Assembly (NCBI RefSeq): GCF_002262875.1
Contig: NZ_NKYE01000005.1
Span: 186,001 to 250,000 of the forward strand
Length of the DNA stretch: 64,000 bases
Source: Amycolatopsis antarctica
Lineage (GTDB): Bacteria; Actinomycetota; Actinomycetes; Mycobacteriales; Pseudonocardiaceae
Direction of reading: 5' to 3'
The notes beneath the pieces are model-generated. The model had not been told where the DNA came from and ran no database searches. It was given only the letters and a program-made list of their open reading frames with translations. Position 1 is the stretch's first letter; each line of letters starts with the position of its first letter. Made by a program: the position numbers and the translations under genes. Positions 40,063-48,937 of this stretch are shown here, in pieces.

Positions 40063-40875
40063 TCAGCGGCCGAGGCCGCGGTAACGGCGCACGGCCAGGG
40101 GAAAGAACACCGCGACGATCAGCAACGGCCAGACGATCGCCATCAGCACCGAGTTCGACGCGATCCACGAATCCGATCCCCAGCCCGCGTTGCCGAAGAG
40201 CTCGCGGGCGGCCGTGGCCGTGGCGGACAGCGGGTTCCACTCGGCGGCCACCCCGAGCCAGCCCGGCATCGTGCTGGGCGCGACGAAGATCGCCGAGAGG
40301 AACCCGATCGGGAACTCCAGTGTCTGCACCGCGCTGATCGCGCCGTTGCTCCGCAGCATCAGGCCGAGGTGGATGCCGATCCACAGCAGGGCGAAGCGCA
40401 ACAGCAGCAGCAACGCGAACGCCAGCAGCGTCGCCCCGATGCCCGCCCGTGACTGCCAGCCGGCGATCAGGCCGCAGACGGTGATCGACGCCAGCGCCAG
40501 CGTCGAGCCGAACATGTCCGCCGCGCACCGGCCGACCAGTACCGCCGAGGGCGACATCGGCATGGAGCGGAAACGGTCCGTCACACCGTTCGCCGCGTCG
40601 GTGCGCACGGCCAGCATCGTCGACGAGACGCCGAACAACATCGTCATGGTGAACATGCCGGGCATCAGGAACTCGATGTAGTCCCCACCGCCCGGGACCC
40701 CGATCGCGCCCCCGACCAGGTAGCCGAACATCAGCACCATCAGGATCGGGAACGCCACCAGCACCGCCACCTGCGCGGGCTGCCTGACCAGGTGAATCAG
40801 AAACCGCCGGGTCACCGTCCAGCCGTCCGCGAACGCCCAGCGCAGGCGTCCGCCGGGAAGTGCCGCCGTCGTCAC
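40063..40875 (-). CDS. ABC-2 type permease (DrrB-like)
   Basis: A 270-residue permease with six hydrophobic segments, similar to the daunorubicin-resistance DrrB group. It includes FPILMVLMFGYLVGGA, IEFLMPGMFTMTMLFG and AVQTLEFPIGFLSAIFVAPSTMPGWL, the ABC-2 signature area. The start overlaps the ATPase stop (ATGA). With the ATPase it should form a drug or lipid exporter; the TetR gene divergent from the pair is the likely regulator. Confidence 0.9.
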   Translation of the reverse strand: MTTAALPGGRLRWAFADGWTVTRRFLIHLVRQPAQVAVLVAFPILMVLMFGYLVGGAIGVPGGGDYIEFLMPGMFTMTMLFGVSSTMLAVRTDAANGVTDRFRSMPMSPSAVLVGRCAADMFGSTLALASITVCGLIAGWQSRAGIGATLLAFALLLLLRFALLWIGIHLGLMLRSNGAISAVQTLEFPIGFLSAIFVAPSTMPGWLGVAAEWNPLSATATAARELFGNAGWGSDSWIASNSVLMAIVWPLLIVAVFFPLAVRRYRGLGR

Positions 40876-41852
40876 GCCGCCTCCGATCCGGTCCGCTCGG
40901 TGAGCCGCAGGAACACCTCGTCGAGGGTCGGCCTGCGTACCGTGACGTCGGCGGCCGCGATGCCGGAATCGCGCAGCGCCACCGTCACCTCCGTCAGTGC
41001 CCGCACCCGGTCCGCCACCGGTGCGCTGATGCGCAGCGCCTCGCCGTCGGTGTCCACCTCAGTGCCGGTCACCCCGGCCAGTAGCGCGGCCGTCTCCGGA
41101 AGTTCGGCCGATCCGTGCAGCACGACGTCGATGCGGTCACCGCCGAGGCGGGACTTCAGCACGTCCGGGGTGCCGTCGGCGATCACGCGCCCGTGGTCGA
41201 TCACCGAGATCCGGTCGGCGAGCTGGTCGGCCTCCTCCAGGTACTGCGTCGTCAGCAGCACGGTCGTGCCGTCGGCGACGAGCGCGCGGACCGCCGCCCA
41301 CACCTCGCCGCGGCTGCGCGGGTCGAGGCCGGTGGTCGGCTCGTCGAGGAACAGCACCCTCGGCGCGAGAATCAGGCTCGCCGCCAGGTCCAGTCGCCTG
41401 CGCATGCCGCCGGAGTACCTGCCGACGGCGAGCGTCGCGGCGTCGTCGAGCCCGAACCGTTCCAGCAGCTCGCCCGCGCGCATTCGGGCGGCGCGGGTGC
41501 CGAGGTGGTGCAGCCTGCCGAACATCTCGAGGTTCTGCCTGCCGCTGAGCACCTCGTCCACGGCGGCGTACTGCCCGACGAGGCCGATGCTGCGGCGGAC
41601 CCGGGTGGCGTCGTGGACGACGTCGTGCCCGGCCACCTCGGCTCGCCCGGCGTCCGGCCGGAGCAGGGTGGTGAGGATTCGGACCGCCGTCGTCTTGCCC
41701 GCCCCGTTGGGCCCGAGCAGGCCGTGCACCGTGCCCGGGGGCACCGTCAGGTCCACGCCCGCGAGCGCCACCCGATCGCCGTATCGCTTGCGCAGACCGT
41801 CCGCCATCAGCGCGTACCCGGCCTCGCCGTGTCCTGTCCCAGTCAACTGCAC
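40872..41852 (-). CDS. ABC transporter ATP-binding protein (DrrA-like)
   Basis: A 326-residue ATPase. Walker A is GPNGAGKT, the signature is YSGGMRRRLD, and Walker B is VLFLDEPTTGLD, followed by the DrrA-type C-terminal extension (RRPTLDEVFLRLTER). It energises the adjacent permease. It is transcribed divergently from a TetR-type regulator across an 84-bp region rich in GTAC half-sites. Confidence 0.92.
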   Translation of the reverse strand: MQLTGTGHGEAGYALMADGLRKRYGDRVALAGVDLTVPPGTVHGLLGPNGAGKTTAVRILTTLLRPDAGRAEVAGHDVVHDATRVRRSIGLVGQYAAVDEVLSGRQNLEMFGRLHHLGTRAARMRAGELLERFGLDDAATLAVGRYSGGMRRRLDLAASLILAPRVLFLDEPTTGLDPRSRGEVWAAVRALVADGTTVLLTTQYLEEADQLADRISVIDHGRVIADGTPDVLKSRLGGDRIDVVLHGSAELPETAALLAGVTGTEVDTDGEALRISAPVADRVRALTEVTVALRDSGIAAADVTVRRPTLDEVFLRLTERTGSEAA

Positions 41853-41936
41853 CCCTTAACTGTGTACGCTGTACGAAGTACTGTAGCACGAACATCGTAC
41901 AACGTACGGAGTTCGTTACGGCAGAATGGCGAACCG
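41853..41936. promoter_or_regulatory. Divergent promoter/operator region with GTAC half-sites
   Basis: Between the DrrA-like gene and the TetR gene, GTAC or GTACG recurs at 41864, 41871, 41878, 41897 and 41904. CGTAC-AAC-GTACG (41896-41908) is an inverted repeat, and GTACGA/TCGTAC (41871 and 41895) form a wider one. This is a plausible TetR operator cluster. Confidence 0.6.
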
Positions 41937-42710
41937 ATGAGCGAATACGCGGGCAGAGGCGACCCGAAGCGCACCCTCGAACTGTTGTGGGGCGTCGGCG
42001 AGCCGCCCAGCCGCGGGCCGAAGGGCAGGCTGAACGTCGCCGCGATCGTCCGGGCGGCGATCGAACTCGCGGACGCGAACGGACTCGCCGCGCTGTCCAT
42101 GCGCAAGGTCGCCGAGAAGCTGGGCGCCAGCGCGATGTCGCTCTACACCTATGTTCCCGGCAAGGCGGAGCTGCTGGACCTGATGGTCGACGCCGTCCAG
42201 GTCGAGGCCGTCGAGCCGGAGGAGGCGACCGGCGACTGGCGCTCCCGGCTGACCGGGTTCGCGCGCCGGGACTGGCACCTGCACCGCGGGCACCCGTGGC
42301 TGCTCCAGGTAGCCACCAGCCGTCCGGTGCTGGGACCGAACCTGACCCGCAAATACGACCGCGGGCTCCGCACCATCGAGGGCATCGGTCTCACGGACCT
42401 GCAGATGGACGCCGTCTTCACGCTGGTCGAGAGTTTTGTGCGGGGGGCCGCGCAGTTCGCTGTCGACGCCGCGCAGGCCGAGCAGAGCACCGGCAAGACC
42501 GACCTGGAGTGGTGGGAGGAGTTCGGCCCGCTGCTCGCGAAGGTCTCCGACGGCGACCGGTACCCGATCGCCTCCCGCGTTGGCCAGGCCGCGGGGGAGG
42601 TCTACCAGGCTGCGCACTCGCCCGAGCACACCTTCGAGTTCGGCCTGGTCCGCATCCTCGACGGCGTCGAGCTGCTGATCCGGAAACCGGCGGCCCCCGC
42701 CGGCCCGTAA
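41937..42710 (+). CDS. TetR-family regulator (TetR_C C-terminal type)
   Basis: A 257-residue regulator. The helix-turn-helix is near residues 40-75 (GLAALSMRKVAEKLGASAMSLYTYVPGKAELLDLMVD). The C-terminal ligand domain resembles the tetracycline-repressor C class. It sits divergently from the ABC exporter pair and probably represses it until a drug binds. The ATG at 41937 has no strong ribosome binding site; GGCAGAATGGCGAACCG precedes it. Confidence 0.9.
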   Translation: MSEYAGRGDPKRTLELLWGVGEPPSRGPKGRLNVAAIVRAAIELADANGLAALSMRKVAEKLGASAMSLYTYVPGKAELLDLMVDAVQVEAVEPEEATGDWRSRLTGFARRDWHLHRGHPWLLQVATSRPVLGPNLTRKYDRGLRTIEGIGLTDLQMDAVFTLVESFVRGAAQFAVDAAQAEQSTGKTDLEWWEEFGPLLAKVSDGDRYPIASRVGQAAGEVYQAAHSPEHTFEFGLVRILDGVELLIRKPAAPAGP

Positions 42711-42722
42711 CCGGCCCGGCGG

Positions 42723-42986
42723 CTACTTGGCGGCGGCCCGCTGGATCGCCTCCCGGACGCGGAACCGGGTGCCGTCCCCGGAGGGGCCGCGGTGCGCCTG
42801 GTTGCGCCCGGCGAAGAGGGCCAGCCCGAGGACGGAGAGAATGCCGAGAATGCCGAGCGCGACGCCGAACAGCTCGCCGGCCCCCTGGATGGACAGCAGC
42901 ACGTTGCCGATCACCGAGGCGACGGCCACCGTGAGCAACGCCAGGCACGGCAGGACCGGGCGGTGCGAACGAATTCGGGTACCCAT
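42723..42986 (-). CDS. Small two-helix membrane protein, unknown
   Basis: An 87-residue protein with two hydrophobic helices (LPCLALLTVAVASVIGNVLL and LFGVALGILGILSVLGLALF) and a basic C-terminus. No family is recognised. It lies tail to tail with the TetR gene (12 bp apart). Coding is supported by composition and hydrophobicity only. Confidence 0.55.
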   Translation of the reverse strand: MGTRIRSHRPVLPCLALLTVAVASVIGNVLLSIQGAGELFGVALGILGILSVLGLALFAGRNQAHRGPSGDGTRFRVREAIQRAAAK

Positions 42987-43135
42987 GGCGCCTCCCGGCG
43001 GTGTCCGTGGTTCCGGCGGTCCGGGGATCCGGGCCCGCGATCGAGCCTAGGAACGGCCAGGGGCCCGCGCGATCCGGCCGGCCACCGGCCGGTGGTGGGG
43101 CAGGCACCACCGCACCACCCCCGCGAGCGCCGGGA

Positions 43136-43165
43136 GTTACCCACGATCGGCTGACCGTGGGTAAC
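43136..43165. promoter_or_regulatory. Perfect 10-bp inverted repeat in an intergenic region
   Basis: GTTACCCACG (43136-43145) and CGTGGGTAAC (43156-43165) are exact complements separated by 10 bases. It lies in the 288-bp gap between two divergent small genes. It could be an operator or an mRNA hairpin. Confidence 0.5.
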
Positions 43166-43274
43166 GGTCCGGCCGTCCCGGACGAGTAGCAGGATAGGAA
43201 GCGAGGTTCGGCGGATCCTGTCTTTGCCTTGTCCGGTAAGGAATTCGCGATTCGACGCCGGGAGAGGTGCGGTC

Positions 43275-43673
43275 ATGGCGACTTGGAGGTCCGGATCGGG
43301 GCCGATCGCTGTCGGTGTTCTTGCCGGTTTCGGCGCGGGGCTCATCCTCGCCGGGACCCTGGCCGCCACCCGTACCGATCAGGTCCTGGTTCCCGCGTCG
43401 GGCGGTTCCGCCGTACCGGCCACGGTCAGCGTCGCCGAATCGGCCGCGCCCTCGAGAGCCCCTTCGGCCACCGAGTCCCCTGCCCGGCCTTCGACGGTCA
43501 CCGAACTCGTCCCCGCGCCCGCGATCGTGGTGACCGTGGTGGAGACCGAGACGCGCACGCGGACCGCCACCGAGACCAGGCTGCCCGCCGAGTCCGCGAC
43601 GCCGTGCCCACCACCGTCGGCCGCCGTCGTGCTCACCCGCGCACCCCTTCCGGGGCCGGCCGGATCCTGTTGA
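43275..43673 (+). CDS. Single-helix, Ser/Thr/Pro-rich exported protein, unknown
   Basis: A 132-residue protein. The N-terminus has one membrane helix (PIAVGVLAGFGAGLILAGTLAA) and the rest is low-complexity Ser/Thr/Pro/Glu-rich with TETRTRTATETR, fitting a cell-wall-spanning extracytoplasmic tail. The ATG follows GGGAGAGG. No family or partner is recognised. Confidence 0.6.
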   Translation: MATWRSGSGPIAVGVLAGFGAGLILAGTLAATRTDQVLVPASGGSAVPATVSVAESAAPSRAPSATESPARPSTVTELVPAPAIVVTVVETETRTRTATETRLPAESATPCPPPSAAVVLTRAPLPGPAGSC

Positions 43674-44020
43674 GAAATTTCCGCGACGGCCGTGCAACGG
43701 ATCGCGTACCCGTTCCGTCTTGATGGGCAAGCGCACCCGGGGGTGCGCGGGGAACCGACCGGTGACGTGTGCTCTGCCCCAGTACACGAGACCGGCCTGC
43801 GGGTACGGCACGGCCGGCCCGTCGGATCTGCCGGCGCTGCCGGTGAGCGCCGCCTTCACGCTCACCGGTGGCGATGGCGGAACGCTCGCGGAGAGCCGCC
43901 AGGCCACTTCGCAGGGCTGACTCGTGGCCGATTCTCGGGGAGTCGTCCACGGGTCGAGCAGTCGCCGGGCCCGGGCCGATCGGGGGGTCCGGGCCCGGCG
44001 ACTTCTCTTCCCGGACGTAC
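43674..44020. other. 347-bp intergenic region, no gene seen
   Basis: Open frames here cross both strands without recognisable motifs. The only clear structure is the hairpin at 43961-44002. Confidence 0.5.
43961..44002 (-). terminator. Hairpin downstream of the YCII-type gene
   Basis: GTCGCCGGGCCCGG (43961-43974) and its complement (43989-44002) make a perfect 14-bp stem with a 14-base loop, 18 bp past the stop of the minus-strand YCII gene. Confidence 0.7.
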
Positions 44021-44374
44021 TCAGCTCGTGGCGTGGAGCTCCGCCGCCTCGAACACCTGCCGGATCTCGACCTCCGGCGCCGGGCAGCGCAACGCCCAGG
44101 CGACCGCCTCGTCCTTCGCCGCCGCCTGGATGACCCAGTAACCGGCGACCAGCGTCTCCGGCTCGGGGAACGGGCCCTCGGTGACGGTCCGCCTGCCGTC
44201 CCGGGTGGACACGCGCGCCCCGCGGCGACTCGGCCGCAAGCCGTCCGCGGCGAGCAGGACACCCGCCCGGACGAGGTCCTCGTTGTAGGCGGCCATGTCG
44301 GCGAGCGCGTCCGGTGCGGGAGGCGCGCCCGCCTCGCTTTCGGCGTCGGCCTTGACGATCATCATGAAACGCAT
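44021..44374 (-). CDS. YCII/DGPF-domain protein
   Basis: A 117-residue YCII-related (DGPF) protein beginning MRFMMIVKADAESEAG, with TEGPFPEPETLVAGYWVIQA and a C-terminal EIRQVFEAAEL. Members of this ferredoxin-like fold family often accompany ECF sigma factors and have no firmly defined reaction. It is about 90 bp from the ABC permease gene on the same strand, with no direct functional link visible. Confidence 0.87.
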   Translation of the reverse strand: MRFMMIVKADAESEAGAPPAPDALADMAAYNEDLVRAGVLLAADGLRPSRRGARVSTRDGRRTVTEGPFPEPETLVAGYWVIQAAAKDEAVAWALRCPAPEVEIRQVFEAAELHATS

Positions 44375-44467
44375 CGGGTCTCCTCGCGGTCGTGCGGCAG
44401 GCCGCTGCCCGCCACCGGATACCCGTGCGTCGAACGCAGGCGGCGACGTTCGACATCGGCCCGCCCC

Positions 44468-46060
44468 TCAGCCGATGTCGCGGCGGCGGAGCCCGGCCAG
44501 CCCGGCGAGCAGCGCCGCCGCGGCCACCCCGGCGAGGACCAGCAACGGCGTCGCGCTGAACTCGGCCACCGGTAGCTTCGGCACGTGCGTGAACGGCGAG
44601 ACGTCCAGCACCGCCTGGGACACCTGCGCGACCGGGCCGAACAAACTGATCAGCAGGAACGCCGCCGCCACCACCCAGGCAGCCGTGGCCAGCCGGGGTA
44701 CCGAGCCGAGGATCGCCACCGTCACGCCGACGACCACCCAGACGGCCGGCAGTTGCGCCAGCCAGGCGGCGAGGATGCCGGGGAGCTGCCCGCCGACGTC
44801 GCCGACCCGCGAACCGTGGGCCAGCCCGGTGCCGGGTCCAGCGACCGTCACCATCAGCCCGGTACCGAGCAGGGAGAACGTCAGATGGCTCGCCGCCCAG
44901 CGCAGCCTGCTGACCGGAGTGGCCAGCAGCGGCTCCGCGCGGAACGCGGTCTCCTCGGAACGCATCCGCAGGGTCGCCTGCACGCCGTAGAGCGAGGCGA
45001 TCATCGCGAGGATGCCGGCGGTCGCCGAGATGAACGCCTCGACCAGCGACTGCGCCCCGCCCATCCGCTCGAAGATCGTCCGCTCGCTGTCGCCGACCAG
45101 GCCGCCGATACCGGAGGCCAGCGTGCCGAACAGGGCGCCCATCACGGCGAAACCCGCGGTCCAGCCGAGCAGCGGGCCGCGGTGCAGCCGCCAGGCCAGC
45201 GCCAGCGGCGAGCGCAGACCGGGGGCCGCCGTTGCCGGGCCGGGGCGTGCCGGAACGAGGCCCATCCCGAGGTCGCGGCGGGCCAGCAGCGCGTACCCGA
45301 TCGCCGTCAGCACGACCGCGGCCGCCACGGGCAGCGCGAGTACCCACCAGCGTTCCCCGGCGAACGCCCGCACCTGGGTTGCCCAGCCGAGCGGTGACGC
45401 CCAGGACAGCCAGCCGAGATCCGTCGAGGCGTCACCGACGCCGCGCAGCAGGAACAGTGCGCCGAGCGTTCCCGCCCCCATACCGTTGGCGGTGCGCGAG
45501 TACTCGGCGAGTTGCGCGGCGATCGCCGCGACGCCGGTGAACGCCCATCCGGCCAGCGCGGTGCCGAGTCCGAACGCGATCGATCCGGCGATCGGCAGCC
45601 CCGCTCCGGCCAGGCCGAGCGTCGCCACCACGCCGACACCGAGGCTGCCCCCGGCGGCGACCGTGACGGCCGCCGTCAACGCGGCGAACCTGCCGACGAC
45701 CGCGGAGGCGAGCAGTTCGAGCCGCCCGGTGTCCTCCTCGGCGCGGGTGTGCCGGGTGACGGTGAAGACCGCGGCGAGCCCGGCGAACAGTGCCAGGAAG
45801 GCGCCGTAGCGCCAGGCCGTGAAGCCGCCCGCGGTGGAAAGGTCGAACGCGGCGCCGTAGAGCAGGCTGGTCGACGGGTTGGCGCCCATGCCCGCACCGA
45901 GCGACTGCCGCTCGGCAGCCGTCGGGTAGAGAGTCTCGTACGCGCCCGCGGTGGCGGCCGGGATGACGCCGAGCACCAGCACCCACAACGGCAGGACGAG
46001 CCGGTCGCGGCGCAGCGCCAGCCGGATCAGCGCGCCGGTGCCGATCAGGTTCCGGCTCAT
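44468..46060 (-). CDS. Large ABC-2 type permease of an antibiotic exporter
   Basis: A 530-residue permease with about 12 hydrophobic helices in two repeated halves ([19 protein letters not shown] and [20 protein letters not shown] start each half). This is the form found in tetronasin and polyketide-antibiotic exporters. The N-terminus [19 protein letters not shown] starts at an ATG overlapping the ATPase stop (ATGA). The substrate is unknown. Confidence 0.88.
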   Translation of the reverse strand: MSRNLIGTGALIRLALRRDRLVLPLWVLVLGVIPAATAGAYETLYPTAAERQSLGAGMGANPSTSLLYGAAFDLSTAGGFTAWRYGAFLALFAGLAAVFTVTRHTRAEEDTGRLELLASAVVGRFAALTAAVTVAAGGSLGVGVVATLGLAGAGLPIAGSIAFGLGTALAGWAFTGVAAIAAQLAEYSRTANGMGAGTLGALFLLRGVGDASTDLGWLSWASPLGWATQVRAFAGERWWVLALPVAAAVVLTAIGYALLARRDLGMGLVPARPGPATAAPGLRSPLALAWRLHRGPLLGWTAGFAVMGALFGTLASGIGGLVGDSERTIFERMGGAQSLVEAFISATAGILAMIASLYGVQATLRMRSEETAFRAEPLLATPVSRLRWAASHLTFSLLGTGLMVTVAGPGTGLAHGSRVGDVGGQLPGILAAWLAQLPAVWVVVGVTVAILGSVPRLATAAWVVAAAFLLISLFGPVAQVSQAVLDVSPFTHVPKLPVAEFSATPLLVLAGVAAAALLAGLAGLRRRDIG

Positions 46061-46983
46061 CGCAGGGCTCCGTGCCGTTCCACAGTGGTGGCCTCCGGCC
46101 CGGACGCCTCGTAGTGCCGCAGGAACAGTTCCTCCAGTGTGGGCGGCCTGCTGGTCAGTCCTCGGACGCCGATGGTGCCCAGCGCGTGCAGCACCGTGTC
46201 GAGCGCGGCGGGCTCGACGTCGAAGCGCACGGTGTCGCCGTCGACGTGCAGGTCGTGCACCTCGGACATGGCGGCGAGCGCGTCCGGTGGCCCGGCGAGT
46301 TCCGCGGTGATGGACGTCCGGGTGAGGTGCCGCAGTTCGGCCAGGGTCCCGGTCTCGACGGTGCGCCCGCCGCGGATGATGCTCACCCGATCGCAGAGCG
46401 CCTCGACCTCGGCGAGCACGTGACTGGACAGCAGTACGGTCCGGCCCTGCGCGCGTTCCTCGCCGATGGCCTGCTGGAACGTGGCCTCCATCAGCGGGTC
46501 GAGGCCGGAGGTGGGCTCGTCGAGGATCAGCAGGTCGACGTTCGACGCCAGCGCGGCGACGATGGCGACCTTCTGCCGGTTGCCCTTGGAGTAGGTGCGC
46601 CCCTTCTTGGTGGGGTCGAGGTCGAAGCGTTCGATCAGGTTCCGGCGGCGGTCGGGGTCGAGGCCGCCGCGCAGGCGTCCGAGCAGGTCGATCACCTCGC
46701 CGCCGGACAGGTTCGGCCAGAGGTTGACGTCGCCTGGGACGTAGGCGAGCCGCCGGTGCAGGGTGGTCGCGTCGGCCCAGGGGTCGCCGCCGAGCAGCCG
46801 GACGTCGCCGGAGTCGGCGCGCAGCAGACCCAGCAGTACCCGCACCGTGGTCGATTTGCCCGCGCCGTTCGGGCCGAGGAAGCCGTGCACCTCGCCGGTG
46901 GCGACGGTGAGATCGAGCCCGTCGAGGGCGCGCGACCGTCCGAAGGACTTGGTGAGTCCCGAGACGGAGATGGCGCTGTCCAT
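46057..46983 (-). CDS. ABC transporter ATP-binding protein
   Basis: A 308-residue ATPase. Walker A is GPNGAGKS and Walker B is [12 protein letters not shown]; the signature loop is [10 protein letters not shown], a variant of LSGGQ (S-K-G-N) common in this exporter group. The C-terminal extension ends [17 protein letters not shown]. It partners the large permease. A 16-bp palindrome (47003-47018) just upstream suggests control by the divergent MarR-type regulator. Confidence 0.91.
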   Translation of the reverse strand: MDSAISVSGLTKSFGRSRALDGLDLTVATGEVHGFLGPNGAGKSTTVRVLLGLLRADSGDVRLLGGDPWADATTLHRRLAYVPGDVNLWPNLSGGEVIDLLGRLRGGLDPDRRRNLIERFDLDPTKKGRTYSKGNRQKVAIVAALASNVDLLILDEPTSGLDPLMEATFQQAIGEERAQGRTVLLSSHVLAEVEALCDRVSIIRGGRTVETGTLAELRHLTRTSITAELAGPPDALAAMSEVHDLHVDGDTVRFDVEPAALDTVLHALGTIGVRGLTSRPPTLEELFLRHYEASGPEATTVERHGALR

Positions 46984-47002
46984 GCGGCGAAGCTACGCTC
47001 GA

Positions 47003-47018
47003 TTCACAAAGTTGTGAA
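47003..47018. promoter_or_regulatory. Palindromic operator between ABC exporter and MarR-type gene
   Basis: TTCACAA-AG-TTGTGAA is a perfect inverted repeat 20 bp upstream of the ATPase start and 60 bp upstream of the regulator start. Its size and AT content fit a MarR/GbsR-type site. Confidence 0.7.
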
Positions 47019-47077
47019 GTTAAGAAAACATATGGACGGCGTAGGTCGCTCGCGCACCGTCGGAGAGGATGTACGCC

Positions 47078-47572
47078 ATGTCGCCGACACCGCAGCGGGA
47101 ACCGGATGGAAGGGACTCCGGCGCCGTAGCCAGGTTCGTGGAGGACTTCGCGCTCGTGCTCACCACGGCCGGAATGCAGCGAATGCCGGCCAGGGTGCTC
47201 ACCGCGTTGCTCGCGGACCAGCAGGGAAGTCTGACCGCGAGCGAGATCGCGGAGAACCTGCGAATCAGTCCGGCCGCGGTCTCCGGTGCCGTCCGGTACC
47301 TGACTCAGGTCGGCCTCGTCCGGCGCGGGCGCGCACCCGGCGAGCGTCGTGACCACTACTACATCGGCAACGACGTCTGGTACGAGGCCGTCGGCCGCAG
47401 GGACACCATCTACCAGCGGCTCGGCGACATCCTGGACGAGGGCGTCGAGGCGGTGGGCCAGGACAGTCCCGCGGGCGAGCGGCTCACCGAGACCCGGGAC
47501 TTCTTCCTCTATCTCGCCAAGGAACTGCCCGCGCTGATCGAACGCTGGCGTGAGGAGCGGGCCGCGGGCTGA
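47078..47572 (+). CDS. MarR/GbsR-type transcriptional regulator
   Basis: A 164-residue winged-helix regulator. The HTH region is LTASEIAENLRISPAAVSGAVRYLTQVGLVRRGRAPGERRDHYYIG, typical of GbsR/MarR proteins that control drug exporters. ATG 47078 is chosen because GGAGAGG lies 9 bases upstream; the ATG at 47069 is too close to that site. Divergent placement and the palindrome suggest it controls itself and the ABC exporter. Confidence 0.9.
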   Translation: MSPTPQREPDGRDSGAVARFVEDFALVLTTAGMQRMPARVLTALLADQQGSLTASEIAENLRISPAAVSGAVRYLTQVGLVRRGRAPGERRDHYYIGNDVWYEAVGRRDTIYQRLGDILDEGVEAVGQDSPAGERLTETRDFFLYLAKELPALIERWREERAAG

Positions 47573-47576
47573 CCGG

Positions 47577-48170
47577 TCACCGGTTGGCCGGGCGCAGCGT
47601 GCCGAGCAGGGTCCCGGCCAACGACGCCGCGAGCGCGTCCAGCTTCTCCGTCTCGACGGGCTCGCCCTCGAACAACAGCAGCATCGCCTGTTGCATGCAG
47701 GCGCCCAGCAGCAGTGCCGCCGCGGCCTCGGGGTCCGCTCCGCGCCGGACCCGGCCCAGTTGCTGCTCCTCGCGCAGGTAGCCAGCCAGTGCCGACAACG
47801 GCTTGCGCGGTCCGGCACCCCGTTCGCGGACCCGCTCGCTGTGCGTCTCCAGCAACTCGCGTGCGGAGAAGACCGAGCTCGCTATCGGGAAGCTGTGCAG
47901 GTAGAAGTCGAGGGCGGTGCGGGCGAGGACGGTCAGATTCCGCCGGACCGTGCGCCGTCCGGCCTCCAGTTCGTCGAGCAGCGTGCTGAGGCCGGGGAGC
48001 TGTTCGGACAGTACCGCGAGGAATATCTCGGTCTTGTCCGGAAAATGCTTGTACAACGTGGCTTCCGAGTATCCGGCCGCGCGGGCGATCTCCTTCGTGG
48101 TGGCCCTGGCGTAGCCCTGGCCGCGCATGATCGTCGCCGCCGCGACGAGGATCTTCTCCCGTGTGTCCAC
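47577..48170 (-). CDS. TetR-family regulator
   Basis: A 197-residue TetR protein. The N-terminal HTH is ILVAAATIMRGQGYARATTKEIARAAGYSEATLYKHFPDK; the C-terminal part is the variable ligand domain. The GTG at 48170 is the first good start. It is divergent from the NAD(P)-binding protein gene, with two near-identical operators in between, so autoregulation and repression of that neighbour are likely. Its stop is 5 bp from the stop of the convergent MarR-type gene. Confidence 0.91.
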   Translation of the reverse strand: MDTREKILVAAATIMRGQGYARATTKEIARAAGYSEATLYKHFPDKTEIFLAVLSEQLPGLSTLLDELEAGRRTVRRNLTVLARTALDFYLHSFPIASSVFSARELLETHSERVRERGAGPRKPLSALAGYLREEQQLGRVRRGADPEAAAALLLGACMQQAMLLLFEGEPVETEKLDALAASLAGTLLGTLRPANR

Positions 48171-48215
48171 CGCGCATCCCTTCCGGCCGTCGGCACAGTA
48201 TGCACTTGACCGGGT

Positions 48216-48256
48216 GGTGAGTGTTCACTCACCATGTTGATAAGTGAACACTCACC
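48216..48256. promoter_or_regulatory. Two tandem TetR operators
   Basis: GGTGAGTG-TT-CACTCACC (48216-48233) is a perfect 18-bp palindrome. GATAAGTGAACACTCACC (48239-48256) matches the reverse complement of the first site at 16 of 18 positions. Centres are 23 bp apart, and the second site abuts the AAGGAGG of the + strand gene. Confidence 0.85.
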
Positions 48257-48267
48257 AAGGAGGCGAC

Positions 48268-48900
48268 ATGCGGCTGACCGTGTTCGGAGGCACCGGAAGA
48301 ACCGGGAAACCGTTACTGGAAAAGGCTTTGTCCGACGGACACGAGGTCACCGCCGTGGTGCGCGACCCGTCGCGACTCGACCCGGGAGTACGGGACCGGG
48401 TCGAGGTCGTCCTCGCCGACATCCGGGACGCCGCCGCGATCGCCCCCGCCGTCGACGGCCGGGACGCCGTGCTCTCCGCACTCGGCCCGGCCGCGAGCGG
48501 CCCCTCGACGGTGTGCGCGGACTTCGCCCGCGCCGCCGTCGCCGCGCTGGCCGAGACCGGAGTGTCCCGGCTGGTCGTGCTCAGTGCCAGCGGGGCGCAC
48601 ACCGATGGCGACCCGCCGTTCGTCCGGCTGGTGGTGAAACCCTTGCTAGGCCGCGTACTCCGGCATGCCTTCGCCGACATGCGGGCGATGGAGGCCGAGG
48701 TGATGGCGAGCGCGCTGGACTGGACCGTCGTGCGGCCACCACGTCTGCTGGACCGGCCGGAGACCGGCACCGTGCGCAGCAGGCTGGACGGCAACGTCCG
48801 CGGCGGCTCCACCATCGCCAGGGCCGACCTCGCCCGGTACCTGCTCGACGCCCTCGGCGCGGAAGAACTCCACCGGCAGGCCGTCTCGGTGGCAGGATAG
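48268..48900 (+). CDS. NAD(P)-binding atypical SDR (NmrA/BVR-B-like)
   Basis: A 210-residue atypical short-chain dehydrogenase. It begins MRLTVFGGTGRTGKPLLEKAL, with the TGxxGxxG-like Rossmann loop, followed by VTAVVRDPSRL, DAVLSALGP, VVLSASGAH and WTVVRPPRLLD. Such proteins reduce flavins or sense NADP. The ATG follows AAGGAGG. The two TetR sites overlapping its leader imply induction by a ligand of the neighbouring TetR. Confidence 0.88.
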   Translation: MRLTVFGGTGRTGKPLLEKALSDGHEVTAVVRDPSRLDPGVRDRVEVVLADIRDAAAIAPAVDGRDAVLSALGPAASGPSTVCADFARAAVAALAETGVSRLVVLSASGAHTDGDPPFVRLVVKPLLGRVLRHAFADMRAMEAEVMASALDWTVVRPPRLLDRPETGTVRSRLDGNVRGGSTIARADLARYLLDALGAEELHRQAVSVAG

Positions 48901-48937
48901 GCGTCGCGGCCGACCGTGCCGCGCCGCGAGGAGGATC

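Noticed and set aside
43692..44141. Overlapping open frames between 43.7 and 44.1 kb
   Set aside because: They overlap the YCII gene on the other strand and show no start signal or motif.
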